Both the position numbers and the translations under genes were made by a program. Under the pieces are notes generated by a model that saw only the letters and a program-made list of their open reading frames with translations, did no database searches and had not been told where the DNA came from. Of a DNA stretch of 64,000 nucleotides, positions 18,335-26,946 are shown in pieces (the first letter of the stretch is position 1; every line of letters begins with the position of its first letter). The stretch comes from Marinihelvus sp963695135. Lineage in GTDB: Bacteria > Pseudomonadota > Gammaproteobacteria > Xanthomonadales > SZUA-36. The stretch covers positions 248,001 through 312,000 of the forward strand of contig CAVOGA010000001.1 in the NCBI GenBank assembly GCA_963695135.1, in the 5' to 3' direction.

Positions 18335-19102
18335 ATGATCACCAATAAACTTTCAAGGCTTGTTCAGGGGGGGCATTGGCCGACCCTGGCTGTCGAGTTC
18401 TTTGCTGTGCTGTTGGGTATCCTGCTGGCCCTTGCCGTCGATGAATGGCGTGATGAGCGGAATGCCAGGGCTGATGAACTCGAAATCCTGGTCGCCATGA
18501 ACAAGGACATTATTGTCAGCATCGCGGAAGTTGAGGACGGCCTTCGCGAAATAGACCTGATCAAAAACGGGCTTATTTTTCTCGCCGCCGGCAGTGACGG
18601 TCCCGGCAGCACCTCCGAAGCGCATGTGCTGGACTCGCATATTGCCAACGGGCTGTGGGAGATGGGCGTTTATGCACCCGAGATGAACACCTACCTGGAG
18701 CTTATGAATTCCGGCAAGCTGGAAGTCATCGACAGCATCGATATTCGCCGGGGCCTGACGAAATACGAGCGGTCTCTGCAGCTCTCGCTGGCCTGGTTCC
18801 GCGGCGTATTCGATCACCAGCAGAACAAGCTGGACCAGTACCTCCTCAACAGCGTGCACATGCCGCAGGTGCTCGAGGCGCAGGCACGGGTCAGGGGCGA
18901 CCGTGAGTTTGATTTGCCGGTCACCGCCAGGGAGGACCAGGCGCACCTGGACCTGCTGGAAAATGACCTGTTTCAGAACCACGTCGCCGCCAAGTTTTCG
19001 CTGACCGTGGAATATGAGCGCTATACCCGGGACGTACTGGCGGAGTTGATTGAATTGCAGGAACTGGTGGTTGCGCGGATTGCGGTGCTGGAGGGATCTT
19101 AG
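18335..19102 (+). CDS. Hypothetical protein with N-terminal membrane helix
   Basis: The 255-aa product has one hydrophobic segment near the N-terminus (about residues 16-36, LAVEFFAVLLGILLALAVDE). The rest is soluble and mostly helical, rich in charged residues. It includes YAPEMNTYLELMNSGKLEVI, a pattern seen in uncharacterised DUF6090-like membrane proteins. No catalytic motif is visible. It stands alone between the terminator at 18211 and the UbiB-like gene 47 bases downstream. Function unknown. Confidence 0.75.
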   Translation: MITNKLSRLVQGGHWPTLAVEFFAVLLGILLALAVDEWRDERNARADELEILVAMNKDIIVSIAEVEDGLREIDLIKNGLIFLAAGSDGPGSTSEAHVLDSHIANGLWEMGVYAPEMNTYLELMNSGKLEVIDSIDIRRGLTKYERSLQLSLAWFRGVFDHQQNKLDQYLLNSVHMPQVLEAQARVRGDREFDLPVTAREDQAHLDLLENDLFQNHVAAKFSLTVEYERYTRDVLAELIELQELVVARIAVLEGS

Positions 19103-19149
19103 GGGTGGTAAGGTTCAGTCCAGTGCACATTGCAACGTAGTACCCGGTC

Positions 19150-20823
19150 ATGAACATTGATGCATTCCCCCAGCTGGTTCGCGACACCAGGCGTTTAAGC
19201 GAAATCATCTCGACGCTCGCCAAGTACCAGCTCGCGCCGTGGATCAGCACCATTAACGCCGCCTGGATCCAGGGACATTTTCAGTCCGTTGACGGTGAGC
19301 CCATCAGCGAGCTGGAGCCCGGCGTCCGCATGCGCGAGGCGTTTACCGAACTGGGCACGACCTTCATCAAGCTGGGTCAGATTCTCAGCACGCGCCCTGA
19401 CCTGGTGGGGCCTGAAATAACCCGTGAATTGGCCAAGCTGCAGGCCGATGCCGCCGCCGACCCGCCGGAAGTCGTTGAGGAGGTCTTCATCTCCGAGCTC
19501 GGCGTGCCCCCGGAAGCCTTGTTCCTGGAATTCGACAGCCAGGCGGCCGCCTCGGCCTCCATTGGCCAGGTGCATTTTGCCTACATGAAGGACGGCACAG
19601 CCGTGGCTGTGAAAGTTCAGCATCCCGGCATTGAAGGCAAGATTCGCAGCGACCTGGAAATTCTGAAAAAGCTGGCGGAGCTGGCGGAGCACCACTCCGA
19701 GCAGGCCCGTCAGTTCCGCCCCGTCGCTACCGTCGACGAATTTTCCCGGATCCTGCTGGCCGAGCTGGATTTCAGCCGCGAGCAGCGAAACCTCAAGAAG
19801 TTTGCGCAGAACTTCGCCGACGACCCGATGGTGGTTATTCCCAGGGTCTATGACGAGCTGTCAACCCAGCGCATTCTGACCATGGAGCGGCTGGATGGCG
19901 TCAGCCTGGCCCAGGCCGGCCTGCTTCGTGAACAGGGTCACGACCTCGAGGACCTGGCCAACCGCGGGGCGAATATCTTCCTGGAAATGATCTTTCGGGA
20001 CCAGTTCTACCACGCCGATCCGCACCCGGGGAACATCCTGGTGCTGGGCAATTCGGAGATCGGCCTGCTGGACTTTGGCATGGTCGGCCGCATCGATGAC
20101 GAGCTGCGGCGGACCATGGAAGACATGCTGTTTGCGCTGAACGAAAGAAACTCGCAGGACATGTGCGACCAGATCCGCGAGCTCGGCGATGTGCCGCCTG
20201 GACTCAATGACAAGGAGTTCCGGCGCGATATCGAGGATTTTCTCGCCGACTACGCCACGCAAAGCATCGCCGATCTTAAATTGGGTGACGCCCTCAACCG
20301 GATGATGGAGATCATCCGCAGCTACAAGATCGTGTTGCCGACCCGGGCCACCCTGCTGATCAAGGTGCTGGTCATGCTGGAAGGCACGGCAAGGTCGCTG
20401 AGTCCCAAATTCAGCCTCATGGAAATTTTAATCCCCTACCAGCAGCGGATCATAGAGCGCCGCCTCTCGCCACGGGAGCTCTTCAAACGGGCCAGGCACA
20501 ACGTGCAGGACTGGGCCGCGCTGGTGGAAATGGCGCCCCACGAGATTGCCGAGCTGCTCAAGCAGATCAAGGGGGGCAAATTCGATGTTCACCTGGAGCA
20601 CCGCAAGCTGGACCCGGTGGTCAACCGCCTGGTGCTGGGCGTGTTAACCGCCGCCCTGTTCGTCGGCTCCGCGATGATCCTGAGCTCGGACGTCCCGCCA
20701 ACCTTTCACGGCGTATCCATTGCCGGTTCTGCCGGATGCCTGATTGCCTTCGCCATGGGTTTCCGCCTGGTGCGGGCCATCCAGCGATCCGGCAACATCG
20801 AATCGAAGAGGTCGGATTCCTAG
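19150..20823 (+). CDS. AarF/UbiB-family (ABC1) atypical kinase
   Basis: The 557-aa protein belongs to the UbiB/ABC1/ADCK family, which supports ubiquinone biosynthesis. Diagnostic motifs are the KxGQ element in FIKLGQILSTRPDL, the alanine-rich loop AAASASIGQVH that replaces the usual P-loop, VAVKVQHPGIE, the ExD pair in LLAELDFSREQRN, FYHADPHPGNILVL, and LLDFGMVGRID. Two hydrophobic helices at the C-terminus (about 500-545) anchor it to the membrane. It is not with other ubi genes here; the only other one is ubiA at 32-33 kb. Whether it is the housekeeping UbiB or a paralogue cannot be decided. Confidence 0.9.
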   Translation: MNIDAFPQLVRDTRRLSEIISTLAKYQLAPWISTINAAWIQGHFQSVDGEPISELEPGVRMREAFTELGTTFIKLGQILSTRPDLVGPEITRELAKLQADAAADPPEVVEEVFISELGVPPEALFLEFDSQAAASASIGQVHFAYMKDGTAVAVKVQHPGIEGKIRSDLEILKKLAELAEHHSEQARQFRPVATVDEFSRILLAELDFSREQRNLKKFAQNFADDPMVVIPRVYDELSTQRILTMERLDGVSLAQAGLLREQGHDLEDLANRGANIFLEMIFRDQFYHADPHPGNILVLGNSEIGLLDFGMVGRIDDELRRTMEDMLFALNERNSQDMCDQIRELGDVPPGLNDKEFRRDIEDFLADYATQSIADLKLGDALNRMMEIIRSYKIVLPTRATLLIKVLVMLEGTARSLSPKFSLMEILIPYQQRIIERRLSPRELFKRARHNVQDWAALVEMAPHEIAELLKQIKGGKFDVHLEHRKLDPVVNRLVLGVLTAALFVGSAMILSSDVPPTFHGVSIAGSAGCLIAFAMGFRLVRAIQRSGNIESKRSDS

Positions 20824-20884
20824 TTGGCCGGCCGGGCTGCAGCGATGCAGGTTGCGGCGGGGCGCCACGGCTCTGGCCGGCCAT

Positions 20885-20909
20885 AAAAAAACCCCGCTTT
20901 TGCGGGGTT
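20885..20909 (-). terminator. Terminator after tRNA-Arg (probably bidirectional)
   Basis: Stem ACCCCGC (20891-20897) and GCGGGGT (20902-20908) encloses the loop TTTT. On the minus strand it is followed by a seven-base T run, downstream of the tRNA. On the plus strand a T-rich stretch follows, so it may also end the ubiB-like transcript. Confidence 0.85.
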
Positions 20910-20917
20910 CTTTTATT

Positions 20918-20994
20918 TGGCGCGCCCGAGAGGATTCGAACCTCTGACCCCTGCCTTCGGAGGGCAGTACTCTATCCAGCTGAGCTACGGGCGC
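20918..20994 (-). tRNA. tRNA-Arg (anticodon CCG)
   Basis: The 77-base minus-strand sequence folds as a full cloverleaf. The acceptor stem is GCGCCCG/CGGGCGC, the D-arm begins GCTCAGCTGGATA, the anticodon stem is CTGCC/GGCAG with loop CTCCGAA (anticodon CCG), the T-arm is AGAGG-TTCGAAT-CCTCT, the discriminator is G, and CCA is encoded. It reads arginine codon CGG. Confidence 0.97.
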
Positions 20995-21379
20995 TTAAAT
21001 CGCATTGTAATCCCAAACTTCCACAACAGCGGCTTCGGTGTAAAACCCCGATTCAACTGTTATCCCGTGTTACTCGTCTCATCCTGAGACTCGCCCTGCG
21101 GGCTTGCCGACCGCTGCGCGTCCGGCTGCGTGAAAATTCGCTCCCGGCGAATTTTTCGGAGGGCAGTACTCTATCCAGCTGAGCTACGGGCGCTTAAAGC
21201 TGAGAGGGCGCGTAGTTTAAGGCTTCCGGGCGCTCAGAACAACGTCAGCAAGGTTTCCGATGCCGATACTTGCCGGTATAATGCGCGGCTGGTTTGCGGG
21301 TGCCTGGCAGCGGGATTGACGCCCGGCCTGACCCATCGGAATCCCGGGAATCACCCGCCAAACGTTTCTGAGGCAGTTC
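20995..21379. other. Intergenic region upstream of tRNA-Arg with hairpins and a tRNA fragment
   Basis: No gene is convincing in these 385 bases. They hold a dyad GTCTCA-TCC-TGAGAC near 21077, a perfect nine-base-pair hairpin AAAATTCGC/GCGAATTTT (21133-21155), the duplicated tRNA half that begins at the end of that hairpin (21155-21198), and the leader of the cytochrome gene at 21380. The tRNA promoter must lie in the first part, but no clear -35/-10 pair stands out. Confidence 0.6.
21155..21198 (-). repeat. Duplicated 5' half of tRNA-Arg(CCG)
   Basis: These 44 bases are identical to 20956-20999, 199 bases away. The copy includes five bases of 5' flank, the 5' acceptor strand, the D-arm and the anticodon arm as far as the end of the anticodon loop, where identity stops. 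The 3' half is missing, so it cannot form a working tRNA. It may be a remnant of an integration or duplication event at the tRNA locus. Confidence 0.9.
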
Positions 21380-21865
21380 ATGAGCGACACAGACGATATT
21401 TTTCTCAAGCGATTCAGCATGGTGATCGCCATCCTGGTGCTGATTACCTTTGGCATTCTTTTTATTGCCGACCAGACCGCCACGGCGCCGGCGCCGGGCG
21501 TCAATCCCAGCCGGATTGCGCTGGCCAATGACCGGACCCTGCCCGAGGCCGCGGTGCGCACCGTGCTGACCGAGGAAGACCTGGTGGCCGAAGCGCTGGT
21601 GGCCGCCGAGACCACCCCGGTGCCGGTGGGTGATATCGACGGCGCCGCCGTGTATGCCTCCGCCTGCCAGGCCTGCCACATGGCGGGTGCTGCCGGGGCG
21701 CCGATCCCGGGCTCAGACCCGTGGAACGAACGCGCCGGCAAGGGCCTGGAAGCCCTGGCCTACAGCGCCATCAACGGCCTCAACGCCATGCCGGCCAAGG
21801 GCGGGCGCGCGGACCTCTCCGACGAGGAAGTGACCGCGGCCGTGGAGTACATGCTGGCGCAGTGA
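21380..21865 (+). CDS. Membrane-anchored cytochrome c5-type protein
   Basis: The 161-aa protein has an N-terminal membrane helix (about residues 13-30) that keeps it attached to the inner membrane. One haem-c motif, CQACH (96-100), and the distal ligand region NAMPAKGGRADLSDEEV follow, a class I cytochrome c5 pattern. It would carry electrons in the periplasm. Its stop codon overlaps the GTG start of the nuclease gene. Confidence 0.9.
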   Translation: MSDTDDIFLKRFSMVIAILVLITFGILFIADQTATAPAPGVNPSRIALANDRTLPEAAVRTVLTEEDLVAEALVAAETTPVPVGDIDGAAVYASACQACHMAGAAGAPIPGSDPWNERAGKGLEALAYSAINGLNAMPAKGGRADLSDEEVTAAVEYMLAQ

Positions 21866-23595
21866 GCCGGCCGATCGCTTTGCGCGACCCCAGGTTGTCA
21901 TCCGCCGCCCTGCTCGGGGCGCTTGCGCTCCTGTCCGCCTGCGACGCGCAGGACGGCGGGGCAGTGCTGGACGTCTGCCCCGTCAATACCCCCATTCACG
22001 AGGTCCAGGGTGATGACTTCGTCTCCCCGTTCGTCGGGCAGGAACTGGCCGTCACCGGCGTGATCACGCTGCGCACGGACGCGGGCCTGTATATCGAATC
22101 GCTCGCGCCTGACCGCGACCCTGCCACCTCGGAAGGCCTGTTCCTGGCCGTTGACGAACCCGACAGCACGCTCCAGCCGGGCATGGTGGTAAGCGCCAGG
22201 GGCACGGTGGATGAGCTCGGCGAGCGGCGTGACACGCAAACCGCCCTGACCGGGCTGACATTCCTGGCCCGCTGCGGCGCGCCACAGGCCCGGCCGCTCA
22301 GCACCACCACGCTGCCCCTGGGCGGCCGCGACCGGGAAGCCCTGGAAAGCATGCGCGTGAGCATCGACAGCGCGTCCATCGTGACCGATGTGTACCGGCT
22401 GAGCGATGGCGGTTTTCGCGTATCCCGGGACTTCTACCTGCCGGAGCCGACCGAGGTAGCCCGCCCGGGCAGCGAAGCCGCCCAGCAAAAGTCCCGCAAC
22501 TGGGCCTACAGCCTGCATGTCGCCCTGCCGCCCGGGGAAACCGCGGCCTTTGCACTCGGCGACGAGCTGCTCAGCGACGCCGGTGTGCTGGGTCACGACG
22601 GCATTGGTCCCCGGCTGTACCTGGAGGAAACGCCCCGCCTGGTGCGGCAGGCGCTGCCGGAGATCCGACCTCCGCGGCCGGGCGCGCTGCGCATCGTATC
22701 GCTGAATTTGCACAACTATTTCAACGGCGACGGACGTGGAGGTGATTTTCCCACCCCGCGCGGCGCGGACACGCCCGCGGAGTTCGCGGCGCAGCGGGAG
22801 CGTTTTCGTGCGGTTATCGCCCAGCTCCAGCCGCACGTGGTCGGCGTCCAGGAGCTGGAAAATGACGGCTTCGACCCGGCCGGCGCCGCCGCGGACTTTA
22901 TCGGGGACCTGCGCCAGGCAACCGGCCAGGACTGGGAGGTCGCGCGGCCGGAAGCATCCATCATCGGCACTGACCAGATCACCGTCGGGCTGTTCTATCG
23001 CACGGACCTGCTGCGCCCGCTGGGTCCGGCCATGCTGCTCGATGCAGCGCCGTTTGATCTGCTGAACCGGGTGCCCATTGCCCAGGTGCTGGAGCAGACC
23101 AGCAACGGCCAGCGTCTGCTGATCAGCGTCAACCACTTCAAGTCCAAGGGCAGCTGCCCGGACCAGGGTCGGGACCGGGACCAGGATGACGGGCAGGGCT
23201 GCTGGAATTCAGCGCGCCTGGCTGCGGCGAAGGCGCTGGCGCCCTGGCTGATCTCACTGGCGAACCAGCGGGCGGGGGGCAAAGCCCTGCTGCTCGGTGA
23301 CCTGAATGCCTACCGGATGGAGAACCCGGTGCAGTACCTCATCGCCGAGGGGTTCCAGGACCTCACCGCCTCGATCGGTGAGCGCCACCAGTACAGCTAC
23401 ACCTTTGCCGGTCACTCCGGCACGCTGGACCATGCGCTGGCCACCCCGGCCCTGGCGCAGGACGTTGAAAACGCGCGGATTCTGAACATCAATGCCGGCT
23501 ACCCGCCGCGGGTGGAACTGTCACCGGCCTGGCTGCGCAGCTCCGATCACGACCCGGTGGTTATTGATCTGCGCCTGGCAGGGCCTTCCGACTGA
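21862..23595 (+). CDS. Lipoprotein endonuclease/exonuclease/phosphatase-family nuclease
   Basis: I start the 577-aa product at GTG 21862, which overlaps the cytochrome stop as GTGA. The upstream extension of the open frame is a shadow of the cytochrome gene. A lipobox (LLSAC) near residue 27 predicts an exported lipoprotein. An OB-fold-like domain (about 40-140, VTGVITLRTDAGLYIES) is followed by the EEP nuclease domain (about 275-570). Its motifs are SLNLHNYFNGDG, VGVQELENDG, SVNHFKSKGSCPDQG, LLGDLNAYRMENP and SSDHDPVVIDL. The order resembles extracellular nucleases of the ExeM/NucH type, which degrade DNA outside the cell for nutrient use or biofilm turnover. Confidence 0.88.
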   Translation: MSRPIALRDPRLSSAALLGALALLSACDAQDGGAVLDVCPVNTPIHEVQGDDFVSPFVGQELAVTGVITLRTDAGLYIESLAPDRDPATSEGLFLAVDEPDSTLQPGMVVSARGTVDELGERRDTQTALTGLTFLARCGAPQARPLSTTTLPLGGRDREALESMRVSIDSASIVTDVYRLSDGGFRVSRDFYLPEPTEVARPGSEAAQQKSRNWAYSLHVALPPGETAAFALGDELLSDAGVLGHDGIGPRLYLEETPRLVRQALPEIRPPRPGALRIVSLNLHNYFNGDGRGGDFPTPRGADTPAEFAAQRERFRAVIAQLQPHVVGVQELENDGFDPAGAAADFIGDLRQATGQDWEVARPEASIIGTDQITVGLFYRTDLLRPLGPAMLLDAAPFDLLNRVPIAQVLEQTSNGQRLLISVNHFKSKGSCPDQGRDRDQDDGQGCWNSARLAAAKALAPWLISLANQRAGGKALLLGDLNAYRMENPVQYLIAEGFQDLTASIGERHQYSYTFAGHSGTLDHALATPALAQDVENARILNINAGYPPRVELSPAWLRSSDHDPVVIDLRLAGPSD

Positions 23596-24169
23596 TCCAG
23601 GCATCCACGTCGGCCTGAACCTGCGGGAAAACCGCCAGGAAGGTCTCGGCCAGCGGCTTGCGGAACTCCGGCCAGATTTCCTCCACCCGGTCCAGCGGAT
23701 TGGCCCGGCGTAAACGTCCGCCGACGCCCGCCAGGCTCAATAACAGCTCACTCTCGTCCCGGTAGGCGGCAAACAGGCCGCGGCGGTCCGCATAGTTCAT
23801 GAACTGCGCCAGCCCCCCGGGGACCAGTGCCGCATTCCGCCTGAGCATGAAGCGGATCTGCCGGTCAAAGTTCTCCAGGGACTTGTCCGTGTAACGCGAC
23901 CAGTGCCGCGCCAGTTCATGATCGAACGCCACGTCCACGATAATGCCCGCGTAGCGCCGGAAGGGGCGCGGGAACAGGCGCAGCAAGGCCTTGAGCTGCG
24001 GATTGCTGTCGGTTGTGCGGTCAATGAAGCGGTGCAGGCGGATGCCGGCGCGGATATCGGGCGGGAAACCCCGCAGGGCCCGCAGCCCCCGCACGTGGTC
24101 GCCGAACAGCCCGCCCAGCATCAGGCCTTCATCGCGGCGGGCTAGAAATGCGTGGGCCAGGTAATTCAT
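23561..24169 (-). CDS. acpH: Acyl carrier protein phosphodiesterase
   Basis: AcpH removes the 4'-phosphopantetheine arm from acyl carrier protein. The 202-aa sequence begins MNYLAHAFLAR and contains GLFGDHVRG, IRLHRFIDRTTDSNP and the DVAFDHELARHW segment, the conserved His/Asp blocks of the family (DUF479). Its 3' end overlaps the convergent nuclease gene by 35 bases, which is unusual but both frames are well supported. Confidence 0.93.
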   Translation of the reverse strand: MNYLAHAFLARRDEGLMLGGLFGDHVRGLRALRGFPPDIRAGIRLHRFIDRTTDSNPQLKALLRLFPRPFRRYAGIIVDVAFDHELARHWSRYTDKSLENFDRQIRFMLRRNAALVPGGLAQFMNYADRRGLFAAYRDESELLLSLAGVGGRLRRANPLDRVEEIWPEFRKPLAETFLAVFPQVQADVDAWISRKALPGADQ

Positions 24170-24303
24170 GCGCGCACCCTAGCACAGCGGTGTTGCAGGG
24201 GCATGTGCGCCAGGGCTGAGAGCGGGCGGTCAGCGACCGAGGCTGGGCAGCGCCAGATACGCTGCGGTATCATGCCTGCTCGTTGTAAGCAGGTTCCAGA
24301 CCC

Positions 24304-24999
24304 ATGTCCCAGGACCAGGCCAATTCCAACCCGGAAACGTTCCCCGCAGAGCGCGCAGAGCTGTTTTTGCAAGGCCCGGCCGGGCGCCTGGAATGTATCG
24401 TGGACGTTCCGGAACCCGGGGATGCGCGCCCGGCGACCTTCGTGATCTGTCACCCGCACCCCCAGCATGGCGGCACCATGCACAACAAGGTCGTGACCAT
24501 CATGGAACGCTCCATGCGCGAGCTTGGGCTGAACACGGTCCGCTTCAACTTTCGCGGCGTCGGCGAGAGCGAGGGCCAATATGACGACGGCTACGGCGAG
24601 ACCGATGACCTGTTTGCGGTCACCGAGTGGGTGCGCCGTACCCGCCCCGGCGACCAGCTCTGGCTGGGCGGCTTTTCCTTCGGCTCCTATATCACCCTGC
24701 GCGCCGCGCAGAACCTGAAGCTGGGCCAGCTGGTTTCCATCGCCCCGGCCGTGTCGCGTTTCAGCTTCGCGGACCTGCACCGCCCGGACTGCCCCTGGCT
24801 GATCATCCAGGGCGACGAGGACGAGGTGGTGAGCTTTGACGAGGTGCGGGACTGGGTCGAGCAGGTGGATCCGCCGCCGGACTTTATCGTCATGGAACAT
24901 GCCGGTCATTTCTTCCACCGGCGCCTGATGGACCTGCGGGGCCTGCTGAAGAACGGCGTATCGTCACAACTGCCCGAGCCGGTAAACCCCACGTCCTGA
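24304..24999 (+). CDS. Alpha/beta hydrolase (dienelactone-hydrolase-like)
   Basis: The 231-aa protein has an HPHPQHGG oxyanion-region motif, the FNFRGVGESEG strand-turn and the nucleophile elbow GFSFGS with Ser125. An Asp in GDEDEVV and a His in HAGHFF complete a plausible triad. This is the widespread COG2945-type small hydrolase. The substrate is unknown. zapE follows 16 bases downstream in the same orientation. Confidence 0.88.
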   Translation: MSQDQANSNPETFPAERAELFLQGPAGRLECIVDVPEPGDARPATFVICHPHPQHGGTMHNKVVTIMERSMRELGLNTVRFNFRGVGESEGQYDDGYGETDDLFAVTEWVRRTRPGDQLWLGGFSFGSYITLRAAQNLKLGQLVSIAPAVSRFSFADLHRPDCPWLIIQGDEDEVVSFDEVRDWVEQVDPPPDFIVMEHAGHFFHRRLMDLRGLLKNGVSSQLPEPVNPTS

Positions 25000-25015
25000 C
25001 GCCCGTTTCGCTCCC

Positions 25016-26089
25016 GTGACAACCCCCCTGAAACGTTACGAGGCGCTGCTGGCCTCGGGCACGATTGACGAGGACCCGCAGCAGCGCAAGGCCATCCGTG
25101 TCCTTAACGAGCTCCGGCAAACCCTGCTTGAGGATCAGTCGCGGCACTGGTGGCAACGGTTCAGAAACCCCGCCCCGGTCCAGGGCCTGTACCTGTGGGG
25201 CAGCGTGGGGCGCGGCAAAACCTGGATGATGGATCTGTTCTACGAGACCCTGCCCTTCGAGGACAAGCTGCGAATTCACTATCACCGCTTCATGGCCCGC
25301 ATCCACGACGGCCTTCGCGAGCGCAGCGAGGCACAGGATCCACTGCAGTCGATCGCCGCCGACTGGGCCCATGACTTCCGTGTGCTCTGCCTGGACGAGT
25401 TTTTCGTATCGGATATCGCGGATGCGATGTTGCTCGCCGGCCTGTTGCAGGGGTTGTTCGCCGGTGGCGTGACCCTGGTTACCACCTCCAATGTCCCGCC
25501 GGATGAGCTGTACCAGGGCGGCCTGCAGCGCGCGCGATTCCTGCCGGCCATTGACCTGCTGCAGCAGCATACGCGGGTGCTGGCGATTGGCGGCGAGCGG
25601 GACTTTCGCTTGCGCAAGCTGCAGCATTCCGAGCTTTACGCCTGTCCGCTGGACGAGCACGCGGACCGCCTGATGGCCGAAAACTTCCAGCGCATGGCCG
25701 GCGGCGGTGAACTGCCCCGGCACATTCGTATCCACGGCCGCGAGCTGCAGGCCCGGCGGCGCAGCGATGACCTGATCTGGTTCGACTTCCACGAGCTCTG
25801 CGTCGAACCCCGCAGCACGCTGGACTACATTCACCTGGCCCAGACCTTCAACACGGTGCTGCTGTCGCGGGTGCCGGTGATGACCGATGAGACGCCGGAC
25901 GCGGCACGGCGCTTCATCAACCTGGTCGATGAGTTCTATGACCGCAATGTCAAAATGCTGATCAGCGCGGCCGCGCCCATCAGCCAGCTCTACCGCGGCA
26001 AGCGCCTGGCCTTCGAATTTGAGCGGACCCGCAGCCGCCTGACTGAAATGCAGAGCGAGGACTACCTGGCCAGGCCGCACCTGCCGTAG
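25016..26089 (+). CDS. zapE: Cell division protein ZapE (AFG1-family ATPase)
   Basis: ZapE is a Z-ring-associated ATPase of the AFG1/LACE1 family. The 357-aa product starts at GTG 25016. Walker A is GSVGRGKT (62-69), Walker B is VLCLDEFFVSDIADAM, and the sensor region VTLVTTSNVPPDELY and C-terminal FINLVDEFYDRNVKM are typical. It lies 16 bases after the hydrolase gene and is followed by a strong hairpin. Confidence 0.95.
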   Translation: MTTPLKRYEALLASGTIDEDPQQRKAIRVLNELRQTLLEDQSRHWWQRFRNPAPVQGLYLWGSVGRGKTWMMDLFYETLPFEDKLRIHYHRFMARIHDGLRERSEAQDPLQSIAADWAHDFRVLCLDEFFVSDIADAMLLAGLLQGLFAGGVTLVTTSNVPPDELYQGGLQRARFLPAIDLLQQHTRVLAIGGERDFRLRKLQHSELYACPLDEHADRLMAENFQRMAGGGELPRHIRIHGRELQARRRSDDLIWFDFHELCVEPRSTLDYIHLAQTFNTVLLSRVPVMTDETPDAARRFINLVDEFYDRNVKMLISAAAPISQLYRGKRLAFEFERTRSRLTEMQSEDYLARPHLP

Positions 26090-26101
26090 CCGGAGGCAAA
26101 A

Positions 26102-26246
26102 GAAAGGACCGGCAAGGGGTCAGCCGGTCCTTTCAGTGAGATCCGGTGCAAGGGGAACACCGGCCTCGGGTCATCCACGGCACAAGGGGGGCGCCGTGAA
26201 CAAACAAGCAAAAACAGCGGTCGCGGCTAAAGTCTGGACCACCGCT
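26102..26246 (+). other. Row of four hairpins downstream of zapE
   Basis: Four stem-loops follow one another. Stem 1 is a perfect 12-bp stem (26102-26113 with 26123-26134), loop AAGGGGTCA, probably the zapE terminator although no T run follows. Stem 2 is CCGGTG/CACCGG (26143-26148 with 26158-26163), loop CAAGGGGAA. Stem 3 is CACGGC/GCCGTG (26176-26181 with 26193-26198), loop ACAAGGGGGGC. Stem 4 is AGCGGT/ACCGCT (26216-26221 with 26241-26246). The first three share AAGGGG in the loop although their stems differ. No coding potential is seen. It could be a structured RNA tail or small RNA. Confidence 0.55.
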
Positions 26247-26247
26247 T

Positions 26248-26946
26248 TCATTTTAGGACATTTTCTGGCGTTTTTCTGATGACCAGGATCAAGAAAACCG
26301 CCAGTCGCCCTGCCATGGCCCGTCCATAGCCCGCACAAAAGGAATGGTGCCTATGCGGGGCGCCGGCATCAGCCGGTCCAGGGTTGCCAGGTTTCCGCTG
26401 CTGCTCGAGCATGTCCGGATCCACGTGGTTGGCCACCCAGCCGACCAGCTCGAAGCCATCACGGCGAATCTGCTCTGCGCTGAGCAACGCATGGTTGATG
26501 CAGCCCAGGCGCATCCCGACCACCAGCAGGACACTGGAGGTAAACGCGCCGGCCAGTTCGCGCAGCATGCGTTGATCATCCAGCGGCACGTTCCAGCCGC
26601 CGGCCCCCTCGACCACCAGCCAGTCCGCCTCGACCTCGCGCTGAATGCGGGTGGCAAGCTGCAGGTCAATCACTTCACCCACGGCCGCGGCCGCCAGGTG
26701 CGGCGCAATCGGCGGCTCGAAGCGGTAAGGATTGATCAACTCGTAAGGCACACGGACATTGGACGCAGCCTGCAGCGCCAGCGCATCCTCGTTGCGCAAA
26801 CCTGCAGCGGTCTGTTCACAGCCGGAGGCAACCGGCTTGGCAACCGCGACCCGCTGACCCTGCGCTACCAGGTAACGCACCAGGTCGCAGGCGGCGAAGG
26901 TTTTACCGATCTCCGTATCCGTGCCGGTCACAAACCAGGTACGCAT
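26248..26946 (-). CDS. bioD: Dethiobiotin synthetase BioD (C-terminus shifted by one base)
   Basis: BioD closes the ureido ring of dethiobiotin using ATP and CO2. The start is clear: MRTWFVTGTDTEIGKT contains the P-loop, followed by KPVASGCE, the EGAGGWNVPL motif and VGMRLGCINHALL. After residue about 184 (LEQQR) the frame becomes non-homologous. Removing one base from the AAA at 26392-26394 gives a normal ending (NLATLDRLMPAPRIGTIPFV ... DWRFS) with a stop at 26289. As given, the frame runs on to 26248. It is the last gene of the bio operon and overlaps bioC by one base. Confidence 0.88.
   Translation of the reverse strand: MRTWFVTGTDTEIGKTFAACDLVRYLVAQGQRVAVAKPVASGCEQTAAGLRNEDALALQAASNVRVPYELINPYRFEPPIAPHLAAAAVGEVIDLQLATRIQREVEADWLVVEGAGGWNVPLDDQRMLRELAGAFTSSVLLVVGMRLGCINHALLSAEQIRRDGFELVGWVANHVDPDMLEQQRKPGNPGPADAGAPHRHHSFCAGYGRAMAGRLAVFLILVIRKTPENVLK

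Noticed and set aside
23561..23595. Convergent overlap of the nuclease and acpH suspected as a frameshift
   Set aside because: Both C-termini read naturally to their stops (SSDHDPVVIDLRLAG and QADVDAWISRKAL), so a genuine 35-base overlap is accepted.
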